Source: Minwuia sp.
GTDB lineage: Bacteria > Pseudomonadota > Alphaproteobacteria > Minwuiales > Minwuiaceae
DNA: 64,000 nt
Direction of reading: 5' to 3'
NCBI GenBank assembly: GCA_029210175.1
Contig: JARGPL010000024.1
Coordinates: 1-64,000 of the forward strand
Numbering within the stretch: position 1 is the stretch's first letter; each line of letters opens with the position of its first letter. A model generated the notes under the pieces. That model ran no database searches. It was not told the origin of the DNA and saw only the letters and a program-made list of their open reading frames with translations. A program made the position numbers and the translations under genes. Of this stretch, positions 34,690-44,548 are shown piece by piece.

Positions 34690-35709
34690 TCAGGCGGCGT
34701 CTTCCATGCCGGCTTCCCATGCGCCACGGGCGGCAAGGGCGTTCATGCGGGCGCGGTGCAGGTAGGCGGCCTGTGCGGCCGGGACATTGGCGGTCTTGCC
34801 GACCCAGGCCTTCAGCGCAGACTGCTGCAGGGCGCGGCCATAGGAAAAGCTGAGTGCCCAGGGCAGCGGGCCCATGCGGTTCATGGCATCCAGATGGGCC
34901 GTCGCCTCGACTTCTGACTGGCCACCGGACAGGAAGACAATCCCCGGCACGGCGGATGGCACACAACGCTTCAGCGTGGCGACGGTGGCTGCGGCAACGG
35001 CCTGCACGTCGGCGCGGTTGGCGGCGTCCTGACCGGAGATCACCATGTTCGGCTTCAGCAGGATGCCTTCCAGTTCCACGCGCTGGGCATAGAGTTCGTT
35101 GAAAACCGCATCCAGCGTATCCTCGGTCACCTGCTGGCAGCGGGCCAGATCGTGGCTGCCGTCCATCAGCACTTCCGGTTCCACGATCGGCACGATGCCG
35201 GCTTCCTGGGACAGCTTGGCATAACGCGCCAGGGCGTGGGCGTTGGTGTCGATGCAATAGGCGGACGGAATATCATCCGCGATGGCGATGACCGCACGCC
35301 ACTTGGCGAAATCGGCACCCAGCTGGCGGTATTCGGCGAAGCGTTCACGCAGGCCGTCGAGGCCTTCGGTCACGGTCTCGCCTTCGGCCCCGGCCAGCGG
35401 CTTGGCGCCCATGTCGACCTTGATGCCCGGTGCCACGTTCTCGGCGCGGATCAGGTCGACCAGCGGCGTGCCGTCGGCTGCCTTCTGGCGCAGGGTCTCG
35501 TCATACAGGATCACACCACCGGTGTGCTGGCCGTGGCCTGCGGTCCGGAACAGCAATTCGCGGTAATCGCGGCGATGATCCTCGGTGTTCTCGACGCCGA
35601 TGGAATCGAACCGCTTCTTGATGGTGCCGGTCGATTCATCGGCGGCAAGCACACCCCGGCCATTCGCCACGATGGCGCTGGCAATGGCATTCAGATCACG
35701 GTCAGACAT
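34690..35709 (-). CDS. fba: Fructose-bisphosphate aldolase, class I
   Basis: A 339-residue class I aldolase using a lysine Schiff base. Family features are GVLAADESTGTIKKRFDSIGVENTEDHRRDYRELLF, VPIVEPEVLMDGSHDL, GILLKPNMVISG (Schiff-base Lys in LLKPN) and VFLSGGQSEVEATAHLDAMN. It reversibly splits fructose-1,6-bisphosphate into GAP and DHAP. The ATG at 35709 has GGAGG upstream. It is the last gene of tkt-gap-pgk-fba. Confidence 0.95.
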   Translation of the reverse strand: MSDRDLNAIASAIVANGRGVLAADESTGTIKKRFDSIGVENTEDHRRDYRELLFRTAGHGQHTGGVILYDETLRQKAADGTPLVDLIRAENVAPGIKVDMGAKPLAGAEGETVTEGLDGLRERFAEYRQLGADFAKWRAVIAIADDIPSAYCIDTNAHALARYAKLSQEAGIVPIVEPEVLMDGSHDLARCQQVTEDTLDAVFNELYAQRVELEGILLKPNMVISGQDAANRADVQAVAAATVATLKRCVPSAVPGIVFLSGGQSEVEATAHLDAMNRMGPLPWALSFSYGRALQQSALKAWVGKTANVPAAQAAYLHRARMNALAARGAWEAGMEDAA

Positions 35710-35789
35710 CACTTCCTCCAAACATACTCTCGGGTCAGGGGTCTTCAGCCCTGATCGCGAACATCACGCCAGGTCGCGGGGACCCGGCC

Positions 35790-36995
35790 TCATTCCTGGT
35801 TCATCAGCACGGCGACGCCGGGCAGTTCCTTGCCCTCGATCCATTCAAGGAACGCACCACCTGCGGTCGATACATACGAAAAATCATCCGCGACACCGGC
35901 ATGGTTCAGCGCGGCAACCGTGTCACCGCCCCCGGCGACGGATCGCAGCTTGCCCGCCCGGGTCTGTCTGGCCACGGCGCGGGCCACGGCAACCGTTGCG
36001 GCATCGAAAGGCGGGAACTCGAACGCGCCCATGGGGCCATTCCACATCAGGGTGCGGCACTCGCCGATCCGGCGAACTGCCTCTGCCGTGCTTTCCGGAC
36101 CGACGTCCAGGATCATCCGGTCGGCGGCAACATCCTCGATCGCCACGGTTTCGGTGGCGACACCCTGTTCCAGCTTCGCCGCCACGACGGCGTCACTGGG
36201 CAGCAGCACCGCGCAACCGTTGGCTTCGGCCTGTTTCAGGATGCGGGCGGCGACATCCACCAGGTCCGGTTCGGCCAGCGATGCGCCGACACCCTTCCCC
36301 TGGGCCAGCAGGAACGTGTTGGCCATGGCCCCGCCGATGATCAGCAGGTCGACCTTTGCGGTCAGGTTGGTCAGCACATCCAGCTTGGTCGAGACCTTTG
36401 CCCCGCCAACCAGGGCGGCGGCGGGCCGTGCCGGATCTGCCAGGGCGGCCTGCAGTGCTTCCAGTTCGGCCTGCATGCAACGCCCGGCGGCGCTGGGCAG
36501 ACGGCGCGCCAGACCTTCGGTCGAGGCATGGGCACGATGGGAACAGGAAAAGGCGTCAGCGATGAACAGGTCACCCAGCGCGGCAAGCCGGTCGGCAAAG
36601 CCCTTGTCGTTCTTTTCCTCGCCCGTGTGGAAGCGGGTGTTTTCCAGCAGCACGACATCGCCATTGTCCATGGCGGAAATCGCGGCCTCTGCCTTGGCAC
36701 CGATGCAATCCTCGCCAAAGCCCACATCCTGGCCCAGCAGACGCTGTACCGCGTCGGCCACGGGCCTGAGCGACATGGCAGGCACGACCTTGCCCTTCGG
36801 GCGGTCGAAATGGGCCAGCAGGATCACCTTGGCACCGCGTTCCGACAGGTCGCGGATCGTGGGCAGCACCCGTTCGATCCGCGTCGTGTCGCCAACCACG
36901 CCATCCTGCACCGGTACGTTCAGGTCGACCCGTACCAGCACCCGCCGACCCGCGACTTCTAGATCATCGATGGTCTGGAATGCGCTCAATGCCAC
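35790..36995 (-). CDS. pgk: Phosphoglycerate kinase
   Basis: A 401-residue phosphoglycerate kinase. The substrate loop is [33 protein letters not shown] and [15 protein letters not shown]. The hinge and ATP domain show [32 protein letters not shown] and the C-terminal [12 protein letters not shown]. The start is GTG (36993-36995) after a GGGGG-type site. It lies 16 bp after gap and 80 bp before fba, so it is probably co-transcribed. Confidence 0.96.
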   Translation of the reverse strand: MALSAFQTIDDLEVAGRRVLVRVDLNVPVQDGVVGDTTRIERVLPTIRDLSERGAKVILLAHFDRPKGKVVPAMSLRPVADAVQRLLGQDVGFGEDCIGAKAEAAISAMDNGDVVLLENTRFHTGEEKNDKGFADRLAALGDLFIADAFSCSHRAHASTEGLARRLPSAAGRCMQAELEALQAALADPARPAAALVGGAKVSTKLDVLTNLTAKVDLLIIGGAMANTFLLAQGKGVGASLAEPDLVDVAARILKQAEANGCAVLLPSDAVVAAKLEQGVATETVAIEDVAADRMILDVGPESTAEAVRRIGECRTLMWNGPMGAFEFPPFDAATVAVARAVARQTRAGKLRSVAGGGDTVAALNHAGVADDFSYVSTAGGAFLEWIEGKELPGVAVLMNQE

Positions 36996-37011
36996 GTTCA
37001 GTCCCCCCGGC

Positions 37012-38019
37012 TCAGATCAGGGCACCCATGGCGATGGCGGTGTCGCCCATGCGGTTGGAGAAGCCCCATTCATTGTCATACCAGCTGAGGACGCGCACGA
37101 AGGTGCCGTCGATCACCTGGGTCTGGGTCAGGTCGAAGGTGGAGCTGGCCGGGCAATGGTTGAAGTCGATGGAAACGAGAGGTGCATCATTGACATCCAG
37201 CACGCCCTTCAGGCGGCCATTCGATGCCTCGATCATGGCCTGATTGATCTCCTCCGCCGTGGTCGCGCGACCGGCGGTGAAGGTCAGGTCGATCAGCGAG
37301 ACATTGTTGGTCGGTACCCGGACAGACGTGCCGTCAAGCTTGCCCGCCAGTTCCGGCAGCACCAGGCCCACGGCCTTCGCAGCGCCCGTGGTGGTCGGGA
37401 TCAGCGATGACGCCGCGGCTCGGGCACGACGCATGTCGCTGTGCAGGGTATCGACGGTCCGCTGGTCGCCGGTATAGGCATGAATTGTCGTCATGAACCC
37501 CTGCTTGATGCCCACCAGATCATTCAGCACCTGCGCCACGGGGGCCAGGCAGTTGGTGGTGCAGGACGCGTTCGACACCACCGTGTGGTCGGCTGTCAGC
37601 TGGTCATGATTGACACCATAGACAACGGTCAGGTCGGCATTGCTGGCCGGGGCGGACACCAGAACCCGCTTGGCACCGGCGGCAAGATGGGCGGCGGCCT
37701 TGTCGCGGCTGGCGAAGATGCCGGTGCATTCGAACGCGATGTCGACGCCCATTTCCCCCCAGGGCAGCTTGGCCGGGTCACGTTCCGCTGTCACACGCAC
37801 GTTGCCTGAACCGTAGTTCATGCTGTCTGCGGTGGTGGTGATCTTCGTCGGGAAACGGCCATGCACCGTGTCGTACTGCAGCAGGTGGGCATTGGCCTCG
37901 ACGGAACCCAGGTCGTTGATCGCCACGATCTCGATATCGTCGCGGCCCGACTCGGCGATGGCCCGCAGCACCAGGCGTCCGATACGCCCGAACCCGTTGA
38001 TTGCAACACGTACTGTCAT
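37012..38019 (-). CDS. gap: Glyceraldehyde-3-phosphate dehydrogenase, type I
   Basis: A 335-residue GAPDH. The NAD fold opens [18 protein letters not shown]. The catalytic Cys is in [17 protein letters not shown], and [13 protein letters not shown] closes the protein. It oxidises glyceraldehyde-3-phosphate to 1,3-bisphosphoglycerate. The ATG at 38019 is preceded by AAGGAGA. It sits 13 bp after tkt, so it is in the same operon. Confidence 0.96.
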   Translation of the reverse strand: MTVRVAINGFGRIGRLVLRAIAESGRDDIEIVAINDLGSVEANAHLLQYDTVHGRFPTKITTTADSMNYGSGNVRVTAERDPAKLPWGEMGVDIAFECTGIFASRDKAAAHLAAGAKRVLVSAPASNADLTVVYGVNHDQLTADHTVVSNASCTTNCLAPVAQVLNDLVGIKQGFMTTIHAYTGDQRTVDTLHSDMRRARAAASSLIPTTTGAAKAVGLVLPELAGKLDGTSVRVPTNNVSLIDLTFTAGRATTAEEINQAMIEASNGRLKGVLDVNDAPLVSIDFNHCPASSTFDLTQTQVIDGTFVRVLSWYDNEWGFSNRMGDTAIAMGALI

Positions 38020-38032
38020 GATCTCGTCTCCT

Positions 38033-40009
38033 TCAGGAAAGCTTGTCCCGCACGGCGGCGGCAATATGCGCGGCCGTTATACCAAAATGTTCATAGAGTT
38101 CCGGCGCCGGGGCCGAGGCACCGAAGCTGTCCATGCCGATCACCACACCATCGGTGCCGACATAGCGTTCCCAGCCCCAGGCTGCGGCGGCTTCCACCGC
38201 GACCTTCAGCGTGTCCTTGCCCAGCGTCGCCACGCGATAGTCGGCGGCCTGCGCATCGAACAGTTCCGTGCAGGGCATGGAGACGACACGTGTCGGCACC
38301 CCTTCGGCCTGCAGCAGCTTGCGGGCATCCAGGGCTGTCTGCACCTCGGTGCCCGTGGCGATGATCGTGACCTTCGCGTCGTCGCTGGCTTCTTCCATGA
38401 CGTAGCCACCGCGGGCGGTCAGGTTGTCGTTCACGCGGGTCCGCAGCGTCGGTGTGCCCTGGCGTGACAGGGCCAGCAGCGACGGCCCATCGCGATGTTC
38501 GACAGACAGTTTCCAGGCTTCCGCCGTTTCCACCGCGTCGGCGGGGCGGAACACGCGCAGGCCGGGCATGGCGCGCAGCGACGCCAGATGCTCTACCGGC
38601 TGATGCGTCGGGCCGTCCTCGCCCAGGCCGATCGAATCATGGGTCATGACATAGATCACCTGGATGCCCATCAGGGCCGCCAGGCGAATCGACGGGCGGC
38701 AGTAATCGGTGAAGACCAGGAATGTCGCGCCGAAGGGCATGATGCCCCCGTGCAGCGCCATGCCGTTCATGATTGCGGCCATGCCGTGTTCGCGGACGCC
38801 GTAATAGACGTAGGAGCCGCCGAAATCGGCTGCCGAGACCGGCGTCATGCCCCCGGTGCGGGTCAGGTTCGACCCCGTAAGATCGGCGGAACCACCGACC
38901 ATTTCCGGCAGGTGCGGCTGGATCACGGCAATGGCGTCCTGGGACGCCTTGCGGGTGGCCAGCTTCGGCTTGTCGGCAACCAGGTGATCCAGATGCGCCT
39001 TCAGCGCCTTGTCCCAGCCAGCAGGCAGCTTGCCGGCCAGCACGCGCATCAGTTCATCACGCCGCTCCCGATCCATGCCGGCAACGGTCTCTTCCCAGGC
39101 GGCGCAGCGGGCGCCGCCCCGGGCACCCACCAGACGCCAGGCGTCCAGCACGGCATCGGGGATCTCGAACGGTGCGGCAGACCAATCGAGGCGCGTGCGG
39201 GCGGCGGCAATCTCGTCCGCGCCCAGCGGTGCGCCATGGGTGGCGGCGGTGCCTTCCTTGTTGGGGGCGCCATAGCCGATGATGGTGCGGCAGGCGACCA
39301 GCGACGGGCGCGGATCATTCTTCGCGGCCTCGATGGCTTCCTCGATGGCCTTCGGATCATGTCCGTCACAGTCCAGGACGTGCCAGCCGGAGGCGGCGAA
39401 GCGGGCCAGCTGATCGTCGGATACCGACAGATCGGTCGGCCCGTCGATGGAAATGCGGTTGTCATCGAACAGCACGACCAGCTTGCCCAGCTTCAGATGC
39501 CCGGCAAAGCTCGCCGCCTCATGGCTGATGCCTTCCATCAGGCAACCGTCACCGGCGATGCAGTAGGTGTAATGGTCGATCACCTTCGGCCCGAAGCGGG
39601 CGGCCAGGATGCGCTCGGCCAGCGCGAAGCCGGCGGCGTTGGCGATGCCCTGGCCCAGCGGCCCCGTGGTGGTCTCGATACCGCTGGCATGGCCGAATTC
39701 GGGGTGACCAGCGGTCTTCGCGCCCATCTGGCGGAAATTCCGCAGCTCCCCGATCGTCATGTCGGGATAGCCGGTGAGGTGCAGCAGCGAATACAGCAGC
39801 ATGGACCCGTGCCCCGCGCTCAGCACGAAGCGGTCGCGGTTGGCCCAGTCGGGGCGGCGCGGATCGAAGTGCAGGAACTTCGAGAACAGCACCGTCGCCA
39901 CGTCGGCCATGCCCATGGGCATGCCCGGATGGCCGGAATTTGCCTGCTGGACAGCATCCATCGACAGGGCACGAATGGCATTGGCCATTGCGCTGTGTTC
40001 AACTTTCAT
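38033..40009 (-). CDS. tkt: Transketolase
   Basis: A 658-residue thiamine diphosphate enzyme of the pentose phosphate pathway. It shows [75 protein letters not shown] (ThDP motif), [20 protein letters not shown] and [25 protein letters not shown]. The ATG at 40009 was chosen because the homology starts there. It is first in tkt-gap-pgk-fba, so the promoter should lie in the divergent region 40010-40321. Confidence 0.96.
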   Translation of the reverse strand: MKVEHSAMANAIRALSMDAVQQANSGHPGMPMGMADVATVLFSKFLHFDPRRPDWANRDRFVLSAGHGSMLLYSLLHLTGYPDMTIGELRNFRQMGAKTAGHPEFGHASGIETTTGPLGQGIANAAGFALAERILAARFGPKVIDHYTYCIAGDGCLMEGISHEAASFAGHLKLGKLVVLFDDNRISIDGPTDLSVSDDQLARFAASGWHVLDCDGHDPKAIEEAIEAAKNDPRPSLVACRTIIGYGAPNKEGTAATHGAPLGADEIAAARTRLDWSAAPFEIPDAVLDAWRLVGARGGARCAAWEETVAGMDRERRDELMRVLAGKLPAGWDKALKAHLDHLVADKPKLATRKASQDAIAVIQPHLPEMVGGSADLTGSNLTRTGGMTPVSAADFGGSYVYYGVREHGMAAIMNGMALHGGIMPFGATFLVFTDYCRPSIRLAALMGIQVIYVMTHDSIGLGEDGPTHQPVEHLASLRAMPGLRVFRPADAVETAEAWKLSVEHRDGPSLLALSRQGTPTLRTRVNDNLTARGGYVMEEASDDAKVTIIATGTEVQTALDARKLLQAEGVPTRVVSMPCTELFDAQAADYRVATLGKDTLKVAVEAAAAWGWERYVGTDGVVIGMDSFGASAPAPELYEHFGITAAHIAAAVRDKLS

Positions 40010-40321
40010 GACGGGCCTCGAAGGAAACTGAAGTCTTTGGGCGGTAGTCTTCTGTAGGGATGCTCTCTCGGATCCCGGCCACGCAAGCCGGCTTGGTCTC
40101 GGACATAGGCAACTGTGCACGGGGCGCAAGGCTGACGGTGTCGTCGCGGCGTGGTGTACTGCTTTCCCGCCGCTGGCGCAAATATTGGCAGCTTCCGGCG
40201 GCCATTATCGTGGCCCGTGCCCCGGCGGCGATCCGCTATCTGCATGGCTTGCTGTCAGCTGATATTGACGCTCTGCCCAAGCTGTTTCTATAGTCACCAG
40301 TCAACGACGCGATGTAACTGC
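40010..40321. other. 312-bp divergent intergenic region
   Basis: No credible gene is seen between tkt and the coiled-coil gene. It holds a near-consensus promoter for the plus-strand zapA operon (40265-40294) and presumably a tkt promoter on the other strand, which I could not place with confidence. Confidence 0.6.
40265..40294 (+). promoter_or_regulatory. Sigma-70 promoter for the coiled-coil/zapA operon
   Basis: The -35 box TTGACG (40265-40270) and the -10 box TATAGT (40289-40294) are 18 bp apart. Transcription would start near 40301, giving a leader of about 20 nt to the ATG at 40322. Confidence 0.65.
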
Positions 40322-40627
40322 ATGACGGGCAAACAGGTTTTGAGTTCCGAAACTGATCAGGGCGATGATGAGGCGACGCTGGCGCGGATCGAAGCCGCGC
40401 TGGACAGGCTTGACCATCTGACCGACCCGGAAAGCTTGCGGCGAACAGCCGCAGATTCGGGGGCGGACAGCAGCGATTCTGCGGTTCTGGCCGCAGAGAA
40501 TGCAGAGATGAAGGCCCGTCTTGACGCTCTTCTGGCGCAGGAAAGCGCGCAGCAGGCCGCCCTGGGTGATGCGGCGGCGCGCGTTGACCGTGCCATTGGC
40601 ACCCTCGACACCGTGCTGAAAGGCTGA
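40322..40627 (+). CDS. Small coiled-coil protein upstream of zapA
   Basis: A 101-residue acidic protein rich in heptad-like helices: ATLARIEAALDRLDHLTD, then [41 protein letters not shown]. It resembles the DUF4164-type small coiled-coil proteins that precede zapA in Alphaproteobacteria. A structural or division-linked role is only inferred from position. It is 7 bp from zapA and shares its promoter. Start ATG (40322) fits the expected leader. Confidence 0.75.
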   Translation: MTGKQVLSSETDQGDDEATLARIEAALDRLDHLTDPESLRRTAADSGADSSDSAVLAAENAEMKARLDALLAQESAQQAALGDAAARVDRAIGTLDTVLKG

Positions 40628-40634
40628 ATCGACC

Positions 40635-40985
40635 ATGGCAACAGTCACTGTTTCCGTTGGCGGCCAGAGCCACACCATCGGCTGTGGTCCGGGGGAAGAG
40701 GCCCGGGTGGCCGAACTGGCCGAATATGTCGATTCCCGGGCGGTGGAACTCGCGGCGGGTGCTGCGCAACCAACCTATAACCGCCTGCTGCTGATGACCG
40801 CCTTGATGATCGCCGACGATCTCGCCACAGCGCTGGACGATGTGGAACGGGCCAGGGAATCGGCGGCCGCGGACACGACCGATGCCTCAGCGGCGCCTGC
40901 CACCGCAGCCAGCGCCGATCCGGTGCGGATGCGCGCAATCGCCGAACGGCTGGAAGCCTACGCCGACAGGCTTGAACAGGCTTGA
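40635..40985 (+). CDS. zapA: Cell division protein ZapA
   Basis: A 116-residue ZapA, which crosslinks FtsZ filaments at midcell. The globular N-part is TVTVSVGGQSHTIGCGPGEEARVAELAEYVDSRAVELA, followed by LLLMTALMIADDLATALDDVERARE in the coiled-coil stalk. An Ala/Thr-rich linker leads to a final helix. The stop codon is made within a 10-bp tandem repeat, so the last four residues (LEQA) come from it. It is followed by 6S RNA, a conserved order. Confidence 0.92.
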   Translation: MATVTVSVGGQSHTIGCGPGEEARVAELAEYVDSRAVELAAGAAQPTYNRLLLMTALMIADDLATALDDVERARESAAADTTDASAAPATAASADPVRMRAIAERLEAYADRLEQA

Positions 40986-41000
40986 ACAGGCTTGAACAGG
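40966..41000. repeat. 10-bp tandem repeat at the zapA stop, about 3.5 copies
   Basis: CTTGAACAGG occurs exactly at 40971-40980, 40981-40990 and 40991-41000, with ACAGG before it. The zapA stop (TGA, 40983-40985) falls in the second copy because the 10-bp unit shifts the frame. Confidence 0.93.
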
Positions 41001-41070
41001 CCTGAGTGGCGGGTTCGCCCCTGCGGCGGTTCATTGCAGACCCCCCATTTCAATCCGACCCGTCAGGCGC

Positions 41071-41076
41071 TATATA
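41071..41076 (+). promoter_or_regulatory. Likely -10 box of the 6S RNA promoter
   Basis: TATATA at 41071-41076 lies about 7 bp before the predicted 6S RNA 5' end. The -35 region (about 41048-41053) is weak. Confidence 0.5.
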
Positions 41077-41082
41077 CCCCGT

Positions 41083-41250
41083 TCGGGCGGGTTCTGTAGG
41101 GTACGTCAGGCACGCATAGCCCCTGGGCCAATATCGCTCTCTCGGGAGCTGTCCCTCGCTGGAACCGTGGTTCCAATGACACGGCACCCACCTGGTAACC
41201 CAGGTCCAAGAGGCGCTTTCAAGCCGACGGCCTGAATGGTCCCGCCCGAG
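41083..41250 (+). ncRNA. ssrS: 6S RNA
   Basis: A 168-nt non-coding RNA candidate directly after zapA, the known alphaproteobacterial position of 6S RNA. The ends pair: TCGGGCGGG (41083-41091) with CCCGCCCGA (41240-41248), and TCAGGC (41106-41111) with GCCTGA (41230-41235). CCCCTGGGCCAATATCG resembles the conserved 5' side of the 6S bubble. Inner hairpins are GGAACC/GGTTCC (41161-41174) and ACCTGG/CCAGGT (41190-41205). 6S RNA binds the sigma-70 holoenzyme by mimicking an open promoter. Exact ends are estimated. Confidence 0.83.
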
Positions 41251-41273
41251 CTTCTGCCTTCCTCGCCGCCTGC

Positions 41274-42563
41274 TCAGTCGCTGGCGTCTTCGCGGGCGAT
41301 GGCGCGCCAGCCGATGTCGCGGCGGCAGAAACCTTCCGGCCATTCCAGGCGATCGACGGCGTCATAGGCGCGGCCCTGCGCTTCCCGCACGGTCTTGCCC
41401 AGGGCGGTGATGCCCAGCACGCGGCCACCGTTGGCGCGGACAGTCATGCCGTCTTCGCGGGTGCCGGCGTGGAAGATCGTGACACCGTCCACCAGCCCGG
41501 CGTCGAACAGGCCGCCGATGGCACTGCCCTTCTGCACCGCGCCGGGATAGCCGTCCGCCGCCATCACCACCGTCAGCGCGGCATCGCTGTCCCAGCGCAG
41601 GTCGAAACGGTCCAGCACTCCGTCCATGGTGGCGATCAGGGCGGCCATCAGGTCGGATTTCAGCCGCACCATCAGGGCCTGGCATTCCGGGTCGCCGAAG
41701 CGGATGTTGTATTCGATCAGTTGTGGCCCGGTTTCGGTGATCATCAGTCCGGCGAACAGCACGCCGCGAAACGGACAGCCATCCGCCGCCATCCCGGCGA
41801 TGGTGGGGCGAATGATCTCGTCCATGGTGCGCGCGATCATGGCGTCGGTCATCACCGGCGCAGGGGAATAGGCCCCCATGCCGCCGGTGTTCGGCCCGGT
41901 ATCGCCTTCGCCGACGGCCTTGTGATCCTGCGCGGTGGCCAGCGGCAGGGCGTTCACACCGTCGGTCAGGACGAAGAAGCTGGCTTCCTCTCCCTCCAGG
42001 AATTCCTCCACCACCACTTCGGCACCGGCTGCGCCGAAACGGCCGCCGAAGGCATCGTCGATGGCGGCAATCGCCTGCGCTTCCGTCATGGCGACGGTGA
42101 CACCCTTGCCCGCGGCCAGCCCGTCGGCCTTCACCACGATGGGCGCACCCTTCTCGGCGACGTAGGCGCGGGCGGCTGCGGCATCCGTGAAGCGGCCATA
42201 GGCTCCGGTCGGAATGTTGTGGCGGGCGCAAAGGTCCTTGGTGAAGCCCTTCGACCCCTCCAGCCGGGCCGCAGCGGCGTCCGGACCGAAGGCGCGAATG
42301 CCGGCCGCCTGCAGATCATCGACCAGCCCGGCGACCAGCGGTGCCTCCGGCCCCACCACCACCAGATCGATCTTTCGGTCCTGACAGAAGTCGATGATGG
42401 CGGCATGGTCGGCAATGTCCATGTCGATGCATTGCGCTTCCTCGGAAATGCCGCCATTGCCCGGCGTGCAGTAGAGGTTGCCCAGCAGCGGTGACGCCGC
42501 AAGTTTCCAGCACAGCGCGTGTTCCCGCCCGCCGGACCCGATCACCAGAACGTCCATGCCCAT
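41274..42563 (-). CDS. purD: Phosphoribosylamine-glycine ligase
   Basis: A 429-residue ATP-grasp ligase that makes GAR from phosphoribosylamine, glycine and ATP. Motifs are [95 protein letters not shown] and FNIRFGDPE-like [11 protein letters not shown]. The ATG at 42563 follows a GGGGGCGG stretch; a second ATG two codons on is also possible. It stands alone, tail to tail with 6S RNA. Confidence 0.95.
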   Translation of the reverse strand: MGMDVLVIGSGGREHALCWKLAASPLLGNLYCTPGNGGISEEAQCIDMDIADHAAIIDFCQDRKIDLVVVGPEAPLVAGLVDDLQAAGIRAFGPDAAAARLEGSKGFTKDLCARHNIPTGAYGRFTDAAAARAYVAEKGAPIVVKADGLAAGKGVTVAMTEAQAIAAIDDAFGGRFGAAGAEVVVEEFLEGEEASFFVLTDGVNALPLATAQDHKAVGEGDTGPNTGGMGAYSPAPVMTDAMIARTMDEIIRPTIAGMAADGCPFRGVLFAGLMITETGPQLIEYNIRFGDPECQALMVRLKSDLMAALIATMDGVLDRFDLRWDSDAALTVVMAADGYPGAVQKGSAIGGLFDAGLVDGVTIFHAGTREDGMTVRANGGRVLGITALGKTVREAQGRAYDAVDRLEWPEGFCRRDIGWRAIAREDASD

Positions 42564-42766
42564 AACCGCCCCCAACAGCCAACCGATCAACCGAATTGTG
42601 CCCTGTCTCTTACGTCGCCGGGCGCGGGGGGACAAGCGGGCCGATGATGCATCCGGCACCTGACCGGTCTGACCGGCATGTCTGCGACCTGGCCCGGCTC
42701 TGTCGCTTGATTGACGGCAGCCTGCCCGCTTGCGAATGTAGCCGCGCAACCTACAGGCTGGATTTC

Positions 42767-43075
42767 ATGATTTTCTTTCGCTTGCTCGGCTACCTGCTGC
42801 TCTTCCTGGCGATTGCCGCGCTGGGGGCGGAGATATTGACGTCCGTGCAGGCGGGGGAATGGATTGTCCTGACCGCTGGCGACGTCTGGGCCGAGATCGA
42901 TCGCGAGAGCATCGGGCTGGTGCAGGTGGGGCTGGAACGCTACGTCCACCCGTTCCTGTTCGATCCGCTGTTGCTGACCGTGCTGCTGTGGCCTGCCTGG
43001 GCGGTCGCCGGGGTGCCCGCACTGCTGATTCTGGTGCTCGCCCGCCGCCGTCGCCAGCGCCGGATGTTCACCTGA
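42767..43075 (+). CDS. Small two-helix membrane protein
   Basis: A 102-residue protein I do not recognise by name. Two strong hydrophobic segments are seen (about residues 2-22, FFRLLGYLLLFLAIAALG, and 64-90, LLLTVLLWPAWAVAGVPALLILVL). They flank a loop containing LTAGDVWAEIDRESIGLVQVGLERYVHPFLFDP. The tail RRRRQRRMFT is very basic and would lie in the cytoplasm. The loop pattern recurs in small alphaproteobacterial membrane proteins. The start is chosen at MIFFR because the upstream ORF is not hydrophobic. Function unknown. Confidence 0.75.
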   Translation: MIFFRLLGYLLLFLAIAALGAEILTSVQAGEWIVLTAGDVWAEIDRESIGLVQVGLERYVHPFLFDPLLLTVLLWPAWAVAGVPALLILVLARRRRQRRMFT

Positions 43076-43122
43076 AGCGGTCCATCAGATGATGGAATCC
43101 CGTGTGCCTGCTTCACACCCGC

Positions 43123-43839
43123 TCAGCCCGGCAGCCAGCCTTCGAAGATGATGTTCGTCGCGTGGTGTGCCGCCACCTGCTGTTCGCGCGGGCTGCGGAC
43201 GGTCCAGGTCAGCACGGGCAGGTCGCCCGCGATGCGCGGCGCCACGGGCAGGCTCTTCACGTGCCAGGCGAGGAAATCCGGGCGGGCGATCTCCAGGAAC
43301 GCTGGACTGAAACGCGGCTCCACGGTCTTGTGGCCAATGCCGCGGCGCTGATAGGCGATCAGTCCGCGGGTGATGTCGGGGGCATGATCGGCGAACCAGC
43401 CGACCAGCGCGGGGTCGAAGCTCTGCACCGCCACCGGCCCTGCATGCCCGGCGAGCACCTGCGCCACGGCGGGGGCCAGCGCGAGGCTGCCGTCGGTTGC
43501 CATCTTCAGTTCGATCAGCAGCGGCAGGTCCGGGAACATCTGCAGGGCCTGGCTCAGGGTGGGAATGCGCTGATCCCCGCCCGGCAGGCGCAGCCGCGCC
43601 AGGTCGCGGGCGCGCCGGTCGGACAGCCGCCCCGGCACACCGGTCAGGCGACGGAGGTCGCGGTCATGAAACACCATGACCACCCCGTCGGCGGACAGCT
43701 GCACGTCGACCTCCGCACCGAAGCCCTCGGCCTCCGCCGCTGCCAGCGCGCCCAGACTGTTCTCCGGGCAGGCACCGCCCGGCACGTGCAGCCCGCGATG
43801 CGCCAGCGGCAGTGTCGTCAGCCAGTCCTCAGCGTGCAT
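43123..43839 (-). CDS. Glycerophosphodiester phosphodiesterase
   Basis: A 238-residue GDPD with a TIM-barrel fold that hydrolyses glycerophosphodiesters to glycerol-3-phosphate and an alcohol. The active-site opening is LAHRGLHVPGGACPENSLGALAAAEAEGFGAEVDVQLS, with the catalytic His in HRG and metal-binding Glu/Asp in EVDV. DGVVMVFHDRDLRRLTG contains the second catalytic His. No signal peptide is seen, so it is cytoplasmic (UgpQ-like). It follows the RidA gene by 12 bp, probably in one transcript. Confidence 0.92.
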   Translation of the reverse strand: MHAEDWLTTLPLAHRGLHVPGGACPENSLGALAAAEAEGFGAEVDVQLSADGVVMVFHDRDLRRLTGVPGRLSDRRARDLARLRLPGGDQRIPTLSQALQMFPDLPLLIELKMATDGSLALAPAVAQVLAGHAGPVAVQSFDPALVGWFADHAPDITRGLIAYQRRGIGHKTVEPRFSPAFLEIARPDFLAWHVKSLPVAPRIAGDLPVLTWTVRSPREQQVAAHHATNIIFEGWLPG

Positions 43840-43851
43840 CGCGGGTCAGGC

Positions 43852-44319
43852 TCAGTCGATTTCGACGACGGCATCGATCTCGACCGCGACGCCCATCGGC
43901 AGGACGTTGCTGCCCACGGCAAAGCGGGCATGCCGGCCGGCATCACCGAAGATCTCCACCAGAAGATCCGACGCGCCATTGGCGACGATGGGCTGCTTGT
44001 TGAAGTCCGGGGTGGAATTGATGAAGACGCCGATCTTGGCGATGCGCTTCACCCGATCCAGATCACCACCGCAGGCGGCGCGGACCTGGGACAGGATGTT
44101 CAGGGCGCAGGTGCGGGCGGCGGCCTGGCCGGTCTCGATGTCGGTGTCCTCGCCCAGGCGGCCAATGTACTTCAGCTCGCCATTCCAGAACGGCACCTGG
44201 CCGGACACGAACACCAGATTGCCGGTGACCGTATAGGGTACGTAATTCGCCGCCGGGGTCGATGCCACGGGCAATTCGATCCCCAGTTCCTTCAGCCGTG
44301 CGTCGATCCTGCCTGCCAT
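43852..44319 (-). CDS. RidA family (YjgF/UK114) protein
   Basis: A 155-residue RidA-like protein. Family features are AGRIDARLKELGIELP, NYVPYTVTGNLVFVSGQVPF, AARTCALNILSQVRAACGGDLDRVKRI and PILVEIFGDAGRHARFAVGSNVLPMGVAVEIDAVVEI. RidA enzymes hydrolyse reactive enamines and imines such as those from threonine and serine dehydratase. The Arg of the canonical catalytic pair is not evident at its usual position (FAVGSN in place of a typical R-containing stretch), so it may be an atypical subgroup. Confidence 0.9.
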   Translation of the reverse strand: MAGRIDARLKELGIELPVASTPAANYVPYTVTGNLVFVSGQVPFWNGELKYIGRLGEDTDIETGQAAARTCALNILSQVRAACGGDLDRVKRIAKIGVFINSTPDFNKQPIVANGASDLLVEIFGDAGRHARFAVGSNVLPMGVAVEIDAVVEID

Positions 44320-44342
44320 GATCGTCTCTCCCGTTGAATGGT

Positions 44343-44390
44343 GCCGGTCTATCTGTTGGCCGGTCTATCTGTTGGCCGGATCTGCCTATT
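44343..44390. repeat. 16-bp tandem repeat, 2-3 copies, before the RidA gene
   Basis: GCCGGTCTATCTGTTG occurs exactly at 44343-44358 and 44359-44374, and a diverged copy follows. The array lies in the divergent gap between the RidA and BMP genes, about 25 bp before the RidA ATG. Confidence 0.88.
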
Positions 44391-44548
44391 GGTCAGATCC
44401 GGTCGCTGAGCTCCAGTCCGGTTTATCGCCGATCGCACGGCGGGCGGCAATGCGGGTCGTGACCTGCGGGGGCAGGAATGGTACGACGGGTGCCGGTCTG
44501 GAACACAGACACATGACAGGGAACATCAATGTACAGGGGGCTTCGGGC

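Noticed and set aside
43852-44319. RidA gene as a specific amino-acid pathway enzyme
   Set aside because: Family members act broadly on imines, and no pathway neighbour supports a narrower call.
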